Assembly (NCBI GenBank): GCA_030544215.1
Contig: JARZZO010000002.1
Span: 23,931,395 to 23,995,394, forward strand
From: Zantedeschia hybrid cultivar
Lineage: Eukaryota > Streptophyta > Magnoliopsida > Alismatales > Araceae
DNA length: 64,000 nucleotides
Direction: 5' to 3'
In this document: positions 56,901 to 64,000 of the stretch, in pieces
Layout of the letters: the number at the start of each line of letters is the position of its first letter
Numbering within the stretch: position 1 is the stretch's first letter
The notes under the pieces: generated by a model
What the model was told of the DNA's origin: nothing
Database searches by the model: none
What the model saw: the letters and a program-made list of their open reading frames with translations, nothing else
Made by a program: the position numbers and the translations under genes

Positions 56901-59900
56901 CAAGCACCTCAAATGAGCCTGAATTCAACCCAAATGATCGGGAATGGGCGGAAGGTGAGTTAGATAATGTTCCATTACTTACTGATTTTCAACCTCCTTC
57001 TCCAAAACGTCAGAAGAAGAGCAAAAAACAAGTACCAAGCAGAAGGAAGAGTGGTCATGTAATTCAAATTGCTGATCTGGAGACTATCGAGGAAGATGAT
57101 GAAACGCCAGAACCAAGTGATGAGGTCCAATATCAAACCTCAAATGACTCGACATCAAAGACGAGCTCCGACAGTTCTGAGGATGGCGGAGATGCTACCA
57201 GTGCCCCAGCTCCAGCTCCACCAATTCAATTCACTGGAGAAGAAGAATTCACACATGCTACCCAAGATGAACATCATGGTAGCAGAGGAGGACGTGAAGA
57301 ATCTTCCATTCAAACATTCAGCAGATCAAGGAGGAAGGACAAAGGTAAAGCTCCTCAGGAATATCAGGAGCAACTATCAGATGCATCCTCATATAGTCAG
57401 CCTACTGGATATGTAGTTTACCCTCCTCAACATTCTGATACATCCGACTATTCAGGGGGTTGTCTAGAATATCCACAATTTTCAGTCATTTATACCAATA
57501 CGGATGACTATAGCCGGTATGTGATGCAGTATGAACAATACTACCAGAGCTATATGTCATGGGCTGAGTATGTTAGCCATATGTTCATTCAGTATAATGT
57601 ACGTTTGGAATAAATGTAAGTTCATAATCATATATGTAAGTTTATTCAAGGTTTTTTTGTCCAACAACATCTTATGTACTTCAAATCAATGTATTTCAAC
57701 ACAATTATGCATTAGACTTGTGTTTTATATTTTTTCCACATTTTTTCATATTTTTTTCTATTTTTTTCTGCTATCCGAACCAGCCGAGCCTGACTCAGCC
57801 AGGATCGGCCGGGATCGGACTGACTCGGATCGGAATTGGCCGATCCGATCGGTTTTGGACCGGCCGATCCGAGCCCCGATCCCGGGTTTCTGAACCTTGA
57901 TAATACCAAATGGAGACCCTCTCATGTATATGGAAAAACATAAAACCATAGGCTCATATTATAAGGGTAATGGAATAGGAAGCATACCTAGGCCAAAAAG
58001 GCCTTGATCGGGATTTTTACGGAGGCCTAAAACAGCCCCAAGTCACCCTTGTATGCTTCCGAAATCAACTCCTAAGTCTCCTTGATAACCCTTGATGGTG
58101 AGGCCCAAAGGAGGACCCTAAAATGCAGCAACAAGGAGGAGCCAAATGCTGCGAAATGAAGGCCTAAATCAGTCCCGGAATAGGCCAAAACCAGTCCCGG
58201 AATGGGGCCAAAATGGCCTCCAAACCTGCCCAAAATGGCCTCAAATGAAGGCCCAATGGCAAGGAGGTAGGCCCAATAGGTGGCCCAATAAAAAGGCCCA
58301 ATAAGGAGATCAAATGGGCCAAAAATCAGTCCTCAAGGGGCACCAAATCTGCAGGCCAGAGAAAGGGAAAATCTGAAAAAAACCCAAGAGAAAAAATTCC
58401 TAAAGGGGAAAGTGGACCCCTCTCTCCCATCCCCTTTATTTAAATAGGCCAAGAGGGGGGAGGAGAGAGAGAGGGAACCGGTGGGGGGACCCCCCACCGG
58501 TTGGGAACCCCCCACCGGTTCCAAGAGGGAAACCGGTGGGGGGGGAGGAGGCTCTCCCTCCCTTCTCTTCCTTTTTGAAAATTCAAATGGGGGGGGGATT
58601 AAATTAAAGAAAAAGGGGGAGTTAATGAGGTTCTTAACCCCATTCACATGGGTTAAGAACTCCATGCAAAGCCTCCATTAAAATCCCCATCCTAAACCCC
58701 TTTCACACTTGGCCAATATCTGAAATTAATGGGCTAACACCCTTTTCACACTTGGCCAAAACCCAAAATCTGAACAAAGGCTCATTTAAGAGCCAAAAAT
58801 TAGAAAAAAGCAAAGGAAATGGGGGAGGGGAACCCCCCCACCGGTTTCCCAAAACCAGTGGGGAGACCCCCCACCGGTTGGAACCGGTGGGGGTGTCCCC
58901 CCCCTCTCTCCTTTCAATGCTCTCTCTCACTCCCTTCTCTCACCCATTGAAATTAAAAAATAAAAAGAGGGAAGGGAAGAGAATGTGAACGGTGGCACCC
59001 TCCCACCGTGGCCCATCCGGTGGCACCCCCCACCGGGCCCAAATTGGGGCCTATAAATAGGGCCCCTTGGCCCCCAAATCCAACACACACAGGCAACATA
59101 GCAATATACACCCACATACAAGGAGTGTAGAATTTAGAGGGGAGATCTTGCTGCATTCGAGACCAAATTTCGGGTTTCTTAACCCGAGTTTGCTGCGTTT
59201 CTTGGAGATCTTTTCAATTTCGGAGAGTCTTTCTTCATAAGGTTCAATCCTAAGGAGAAGTTTTGCCGAATAATTTTTGTAAATGCCTTCTTATAAGGCG
59301 AACCCCTGTATTTATCTAGATAAACAAAAAGGCAAAAAATGGATTTCCAAATAATCCGATAGGAGAGACGTCTAGGTCAGGTCCCGACGAAGGTTAGAAA
59401 ATAATCTTCCGAACAAACACACTACTAACTCATGAGCCAAACATTTTTAGGTGATTGAAAGCAGATGATTTAAGGCCTCAATGTTATATATAGTATGTTG
59501 AGGTCTGCCCTTCTGGGTTGATGGTGGATATCGAAGGTGAACTTGCTTCTGCTTTGGGAACTAAACATTATTAATACATTTGACATTATAACAGGAGTGA
59601 TGCTAGCAGGATGGGAAAGTTTCCCCAGTTTCCTTAACCTGCTAAAGGGGGAAGCCCAAGATGAGGGATTTTTCATAAATTTACCTACTGCATTCACTCC
59701 CACTTTTCAAGTACAAGCGAATCAAGTACACCCACGTCAGGTGGGTAAGAGAACTGGGGAAACTTTCCCGTCTGTATAGTATTACCCTTATAACCAGATG
59801 CTGGTTGTCTATTTTTCCAGGACCTCCTTGTTTCCGAATGCTGTGAATTTTATGACTGTTAGTAAATGCCTATTGAGAGATCTTCGACATCATATCAGTT

Positions 59901-62900
59901 TGCACCAAGGTTTGCCGTATCATACTGGATCGGGCCGACTCGTACGAGTTGACTCGTATCTGGACAATCCCGAGTCGTTGGCGCGGGTGGATCGTACGAG
60001 TCAGGCTGGAACGCTTCCATATCGAGCCGTCTCGCATTATATCGGACTGACGTGCCGAATCGCACGATACAAACACGAGTCGCTGTGATCCGGCGCAAGC
60101 CGATTACGGTTCGGCTCGAGTCGGTGCGATCCAACTCGATAAAGTGTGATCCACTCTCTTTAGTTTAGGTGCACTACTTTGTTTTGTTAATTGAGATTTG
60201 ACGTTTCTAACTTTGTATGAGATGTGGTATACCACTTTCTTTTGCAAATTGAGATTCCTAAACTAAATTCCTCTCAATTAGTATCCTAGACTAACTTTTT
60301 TACAAATTTAAATCCATTAAATTAGAGTATTTTTCCTAAATGTGACTTATAATCATTCACAGTAACGATAGATGTGAAGTATGATGTTTATAATTATGAA
60401 ACTATTCAAAAAAATGAGAGATTTGTCAAAAAAAAAAAAAACTAGCCTGCATTGGCTTGAATCAATCCGACTCATACGAGTCGGTCCAAGTCGGATCGGA
60501 TCCGACTCGTATCTAGCCAAACCCGATCCGATCCGGATCCACGAGTCAGCGAACCTTGGTTTGCACATACTTCTTCCCCTGGAATTTAAGGTTTCACCTG
60601 GCTGCCTATATCAATATGAATTCCTTCAACATGTGTAAATCTATGTTGTTTCAATAACTGAATGTTTGTAAGTATAGACTCTTTTTACAGTATAGTCATT
60701 TTCTTCTTTGTTACACTTAGTTCTATCTTGTTATCATTTGCTATATGCATGCACCACTATAAAGTTTGCCAAGTATTCCAAAGTTACGTGCTCTTCTGAA
60801 CATCGCACTTAGACTCATGTTCCCATGTTTCAATATGACACTTGACATCAATAACTGCTGAACTTTCAGGTACATCTATTTTGCGGATTTGTTGCGTTTC
60901 ATGAGGGAAGATGAAGCTTTGAAGACTATGGGCCTCTTTGAAGGAGCACAAGAAACCAAGAGAGTTAGCAGGCGCGCTCTTAAAAACTGGGTGGTAATTA
61001 ATGTTCCCCTTTCTATGTATTTTTCAAGTCATTGTTGCAAAATCTATGGTAGATATTGTTTCTGCAGTTGTCATCATAGTGACATTGCATGTGCTTGAAG
61101 ATAGAGTATAAAATTTTGATTTGTTTACTTCTGCAGGTTAATGCATTCAAAGAACGTAGGGCCCTCTCTTTGACTCTGAATGATACTAAAACAGCTGTAA
61201 ACAAGCTCCACCAAATGGTGAATGCTGTTGTAGCCATTATTGTCTTTGTTATCTGGCTTCTAATTCTGGGCATTGCAACAACCCATCTTCTAGTCTTCAT
61301 TAGCTCCCAGCTCCTCCTAGTGGTTTTCGTATTTGGTAATACTTGTAAAATGATATTTGAGGCTATTATCTTTTTATTTGTGATGCATCCCTTTGATGTT
61401 GGTGACCGTTGTGAAGTGGATGGAGTTCAGGTATGAATTTATTAGGCAAAATGACTTTGTGGTATTTTGCTTGAACATTCACAAGATGCTAACGATTATT
61501 GTAACTTTCAGATGATAGTGGAGGAGATGAACATCTTGACAACAGTCTTTCTGAGGTATGACAACCAGAAGATCATTTACCCAAATAGTGTGTTGTCAAT
61601 TAAACCCATCAGCAATTACTATAGAAGTCCAGATATGGGGGATTCTATTGATTTCTGCATCCATGTTGCAACTCCTGTGGAAAAGGTCGCTATTATGAAA
61701 GAACGAATAAAGGCGTAAGTTGCAAAACTAGACATGTCTTTTGTTTCCATCGTTTGAATAATGTAGATTTATTCTCCTAAGCATATTTTCTATTGGCATT
61801 TTACACTGATGAGAATATCCAAAGAACCAAAAAAAATAAAGCAGAAACTTGTTCTTATTAAGTGAAAATTATAAGGGAAAATATTCCCTATGAAGGCAAT
61901 GTCTTTCAAGGGTGCCCTCTATTAACATGCATGGATGAAGAGGAAGTGATTCACCTATTTAGTTTATTACAATTTTTTTTGCCTGATGTAAAACATTATT
62001 CTCAAGCACTATGGTAGGCAAAAGCAATTGAAGAAAATCATTTCAATTTCTCTTCTTGTCCCATCCTGCACTATTTTGAACCAAAACAAAAGAAATGCAT
62101 TGTCATCACTTAAAATGCCCATTTTTTTGTCAAAATCTATCATATCTGAACACTTTTTAATTTGTGCATCTTAACTAATGATGTTATATGATATTGTTTG
62201 TTCATAAAACTTTACAATTCTTGCATCCTGTTTAGTGATGTTATTGTTTTATTCATAAAACTTTACAGTTCTTTCTTTCTTGTATTCATTTTGTCAGAGA
62301 CTTTATTTCTGAGCTCTTGTTTTAAGTGCCTTGGAAAATTGGCATAATTCTCATCCTTGTCCGTGTTGAATTAGTTTTTAGACCGCCATGTCATGGTCCA
62401 AGATGTGTTCACCCCAGGTCTAACAGTGAACGTTCATGTTCTAGCTGAATACATCTTCATGTATTCCAGTTCAACGGGGTCCACTCATCTTCATTTATAT
62501 TGTGACTATCGAAGCTTTCTTTTTATCGTTTTCACTTGATTTAATTGTTATTCATCATTATTGACAGAAGAAATAATTTAGGTTCCATTTACGTTTTATG
62601 GTTGTCTGATCAAACTCCGTATCTACGGAACTTTATTAGTATGGACCATGCTAGATGGTTGAATATGTTACACAACTCATGCAGGTATATTGACGGGCGA
62701 AAGGAACACTGGTACCCCAATCCAACCGTGGTACTCAGAGATTTAGAGGACATGAACAGGCTGAAAGTTTCAGTCTGGCTGCGGCACCGAATGAACCACC
62801 AAGATATGGGAGAGAGGTGGACAAGAAGAGAACTCGTGGTGCAGGAGATGATCAAGGTTTTCAGAGAGCTCGACATTGAGTACAGGATGTTGCCCCTTGA

Positions 62901-62970
62901 TGTTAATGTCAGGAACGTGCCCCCATCAACCTCCTCACGAGTTCCTTCTACTTGGATGGCTTGCAGCTAA
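44913..62970 (+). CDS. MSL6-like: MscS-like mechanosensitive ion channel (MSL4-8 group), five exons
   Basis: Exons 44913-46768, 60870-60993, 61137-61430, 61512-61714 and 62685-62970 join in frame to 920 residues, all with GT-AG introns. It is a plasma-membrane channel that opens under membrane tension. The cytosolic N-terminus (to about 290) is Ser/Gly-rich, with acidic runs. Four membrane segments lie in exon 1 (about 293-315, 330-352, 375-395, 408-435). Residues about 600-618 (AKPGSK) splice into YIYFADLLRF. Exon 3 holds two more segments (about 687-712, 714-743) and HPFDVGDRC. Exon 4 opens with the pore-following MscS beta domain (VEEMNILTT, YPNSVL, NYYRSPDMGD). Exon 5 has WLRHRMNHQDMGER and ELDIEYR. 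The start MDALRRSFKS is preferred over the ATG 54 bases upstream because relatives begin similarly. Exon 1 is very GC-rich. Intron 1 is 14.1 kb. Confidence 0.93.
47133..47310. repeat. Short tandem repeat, about 67-bp unit, 2-3 copies
   Basis: CATAAACACAATTATCATAA plus ACCTACTTTTAGTTTGGTTT and GGAGATGCTCCTCAGGTTTA recur in tandem. Confidence 0.8.
47507..48039 (+). mobile_element. 5'-truncated RTE-type LINE tail (18-bp TSD)
   Basis: TTGGCCTGCAATATGTTA is duplicated at 47489-47506 and 48040-48057. Translation includes GVLCDRKIPTKLKRKFYYMTI, then RPTMLYASECWAMK, the C-terminal part of RTE reverse transcriptase proteins, then RWFGHVRRRS in another frame. The 3' end, CCGACCCCAATTAATTTGGG followed by ATTAAGACTTAGTTGAATTG, is the usual RTE tail. 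Stops and shifts make it dead. Confidence 0.88.
49140..49285 (+). mobile_element. Au-type SINE
   Basis: The order is GGAGCTAGGTGCAATGGTAA (A box), a B-box relic GGGTTTAAATC, GGAAACAGCCTCTTTGC, then ACAATTGACCC. This follows the Au SINE consensus known across angiosperms. The 3' part beyond about 49285 decays. No clear TSD. Confidence 0.75.
50393..50640 (+). repeat. LTR remnant related to element 2
   Basis: TGATGGGAATCCAGGAACTG and TTGGCCCATTAGAGGCCTAA match the start of the LTRs of element 2. Later sequence contains a TATA-like CCTATATATATCC (about 50568). The other end is not definable. Confidence 0.65.
50690..53223. repeat. Direct duplication of about 0.8-0.9 kb (50690-51583 and 52449-53223)
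   Basis: Both copies start TACACAACTTTCAGG and end GGTTTAGATAGAACAACA. Both contain CATGGGATCCTTCGTAGGGA, a G-run, and a long GAGAGAGGGAGAGAAAAATT-type purine tract. About 865 bp lies between them. The end phrase GGCCTTGGGGGGTTTAGATA is the reverse complement of the leader of the hAT at 54.08 kb. I infer that a minus-strand hAT derivative was involved. Confidence 0.7.
53224..53501 (-). mobile_element. hAT terminal fragment, minus strand
   Basis: Read on the minus strand from 53501 it starts CATGGAATGCTGGGAATGG, then CCGATC-rich sequence, then GGCTAGTTTGA-type repeats like those at 53998-54075 in the hAT next door. A matching left terminus was not found. Confidence 0.6.
53810..57899 (+). mobile_element. 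hAT DNA transposon, 4.09 kb (TSD ATAATACC)
   Basis: The perfect 8-bp duplication ATAATACC lies at 53802-53809 and 57900-57907. Terminal inverted repeats are CAGGGTTTAAAAACTCGG and, reversed, CAAGGTTCAGAAACCCGG. Subterminal zones of about 150 bp on both sides are packed with CGGATCGG/CCGATC words, probably transposase binding sites (inference). A CGGCTAGTTTG/CCGTTGGGGG repeat and a TATA-like TCTATTTAAACC (about 54083) precede the gene. Confidence 0.93.
54251..57613 (+). pseudogene. hAT transposase gene, five exons, one premature stop
   Basis: Exons 54251-54632, 54728-55258, 55357-56160, 56241-56462 and 56547-57613 keep phase and total 1002 codons. A BED zinc finger is at residues about 19-66 (C36, C39, H53 visible). 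A DUF659 domain spans the exon 2/3 junction (YEIYNKYLDMEVDDI, CDGWTG). Exon 3 holds VTDNAAAF and PCSAHCIDLMLEDI, the RNase H-like core. Exon 5 has SSSGCERNWSTFGLIHTKQMN, the hAT dimerisation region, and then a 260-residue acidic, Ser-rich tail. The codon at 56552-56554 is TGA where relatives have the first of two Trp, so the product would stop at about residue 648. Apart from that I see no lesion; exon boundaries are inferred, not observed. Confidence 0.85.
59906..60558. mobile_element. Non-autonomous hAT, 653 bp (TSD GTTTGCAC)
   Basis: Ends CAAGGTTTGCCGTATC and, reversed, CAAGGTTCGCTGACTC. GTTTGCAC is duplicated at 59898-59905 and 60559-60566. The subterminal CGACTCGTACGAGT palindromes are dense on both sides of an AT-rich core. 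It has no coding capacity. Confidence 0.9.
61715..62684 (+). other. MSL intron 4
   Basis: A 970-bp intron with donor GCGTAAGT and acceptor CATGCAG. AT-rich, with no insertion recognisable. The GC/G codon for Ala is split across it. Confidence 0.85.
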
Positions 62971-63338
62971 GGCAGCGATTGTGCACACTTTGGATTCACG
63001 TATAACTATAGAGCGAAAATTCCTCTGGCAGATTGGGAAGTTTCTGTTGAGTATTACTATAATGGCCAGATGAAGTTGGTTTGTTCTTGTTCCCCTTTTT
63101 CCAATATCTTCCTTTACCTGCTGACATGCTGTCCGATACGACCAGTGTAATGTTCAACGCATAGAATGAAGTTTATGTTTCGTATCCAGAAGTTGAGTTT
63201 GTAGGGTTTATTTGTTAAGAGTAGCTTGTACTGGCAGCAGCATCTTGTGCCCTGGACATTGAGAAAATTAATTGAGGAGCAAGAAAACAGAGCCGGTTGC
63301 CACCCCACACCGCAACTTTTCTATGAGTGGTATTTGCT
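62971..63338 (+). other. MSL 3' UTR and downstream DNA
   Basis: Follows the TAA at 62968-62970. No canonical AATAAA was seen before 63.3 kb, so the poly(A) site is undetermined. Confidence 0.4.
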
Positions 63339-63630
63339 GCAATGCTTCTGCGTGCTGCACGTTCATTGCAGTGGATAAACGAGTTTTTATATATATATAT
63401 ATTTTTTAGGTCGGTCCTGAGGTGCAATGCACGCACATTACAGTGGGTAAATGTATTCTTTTTACTGTCTATTGGGTTCGATTTTTGATTTTTCAGATTT
63501 TTTTGGGTCATCCGATCTGGCAGTGTACTATACGGATGGTTAAGGCACTTCGGAGTCGATCTAAAAAAAATATATTTCTTTTTTTTTAATCAACTACAAT
63601 GTCCCTGCATGCAGCACGCAGGGGCATTGG
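63339..63630. mobile_element. MITE-like inverted repeat downstream of MSL
   Basis: GCAATGCTTCTGCGTGCTGC at the left pairs with the right end, which reads CCAATGCCCCTGCGTGCTGC on the minus strand. A TA microsatellite (63390-63402) lies between. No TSD was found by eye. The last 370 bp of the window show nothing recognisable. Confidence 0.6.
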
Positions 63631-64000
63631 AGCAAGTATTACACCTTTTCTATTGATTGGTGGTCTGCGTTCCTTTTCTTCAACATTTTACATTTCGTTT
63701 TATTTTCTGATGACGGGAGTTTCTCAGGCGGTAGGCCCCGGGAAGAGGGCAAAGTCCTGGATGAAAGTAACTTAGAGGTTCCCAAAATGTTGCCTCATAG
63801 TTATGTGAAGGAGATTCATACTCTACTTTCTCTATACTAATTATATTTTATTCTATGCTATTATTCTACTTATATAATATTTTTTCTTTTGGAAGTTATA
63901 GGGTGTTTGGGAACGGTTTCTGTTTTAAGACTATTTTACACCTAAAAATTATTTTATTTAAATTTGTCTTAATTTTTAAAACTCCAATATTTAGACTCCT

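Larger units (their letters stand above)
53628..59419 (+). mobile_element. Solo LTR (TSD CACTA) split by the hAT transposon
   Basis: Starts TGTTGAACCCG and ends CCGAACAAACA. CACTA is duplicated at 53623-53627 and 59420-59424. Without the 4098 bp of hAT plus TSD it is 1694 bp. U3 carries the ACCGGT/G-run motifs at 58476-59035. A TATA box (CCTATAAATAGG, about 59050-59062) gives plus orientation. U5 matches the reverse complement of 5262-6800. It is the same family as the element inside the L1. Confidence 0.9.
46769..60869 (+). other. MSL intron 1, 14.1 kb, filled with transposons
   Basis: The donor AAGTAAGA (GT at 46769-46770) sits so that reading through gives a stop immediately (AAG TAA). 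The acceptor is TTTCAG (AG at 60868-60869), and the AAG codon is completed by the first base of exon 2. Stretches not assigned to a repeat (46.8-47.1, 48.1-49.1, 49.3-50.4, 59.4-59.9, 60.57-60.87 kb) show nothing I recognise. Confidence 0.9.

Overview
This is a plant nuclear window. Two genes have conserved plant protein sequence and clean GT-AG introns, and almost everything else is layered transposable elements. The very GC-rich, high-GC3 first exon of the MSL gene, the huge introns and the TE mix (L1 and RTE LINEs, Au-type SINE, hAT, Mutator-like, Helitron, LTR elements) suggest a commelinid-type monocot. I cannot name the species.

Layout. 1-27.5 kb contains no exon I can recognise except the last two exons of a STY46-like (Raf-like, dual-specificity) protein kinase at 27,494-27,778 (+). 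The rest of that kinase should lie left of the window, so 1-27.5 kb is probably its intron. It holds: a short LTR element (1,612-4,521, TSD GTTGG); a decayed L1 LINE (5,194-20,722, 11-bp TSD) that is itself broken by a 5.4-kb LTR element on the minus strand (5,262-10,678, TSD GTGGT), two tiny hAT MITEs with perfect 8-bp TSDs, a hAT-like fragment, and three 1.5-1.6 kb AT-rich terminal-inverted-repeat elements with telomere-like CCCTAAA stretches; a second short LTR element of the first family (21,112-23,719); a broken papain-like cysteine protease fragment; and a small solo LTR.

27.8-44.9 kb is intergenic. It carries two Helitron-like elements, a foldback element, a hAT-like element with a SINE inside it (15-bp TSD), and an old tandem duplication (about 39.1-41.9 and 42.3-44.6 kb) of the region just upstream of the next gene. 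One copy of the duplication carries a 9-bp-TSD Mutator-like insertion.

44.9-63.0 kb is a complete MscS-like mechanosensitive channel gene (MSL4-8 group, MSL6-like): five exons, 920 codons, + strand. Its 14.1-kb first intron contains an RTE LINE tail, an Au SINE, LTR remnants, hAT-derived repeats, a solo LTR (TSD CACTA) split by a 4.09-kb hAT transposon with a five-exon transposase gene (TSD ATAATACC), and a 653-bp hAT derivative. The transposase reads through in frame except for one TGA where a tryptophan is expected.

The two host genes are not functionally linked. Most of what can be learned here is the insertion order, which the target-site duplications fix to the base in many cases. I saw no tRNA, rRNA or CRISPR.
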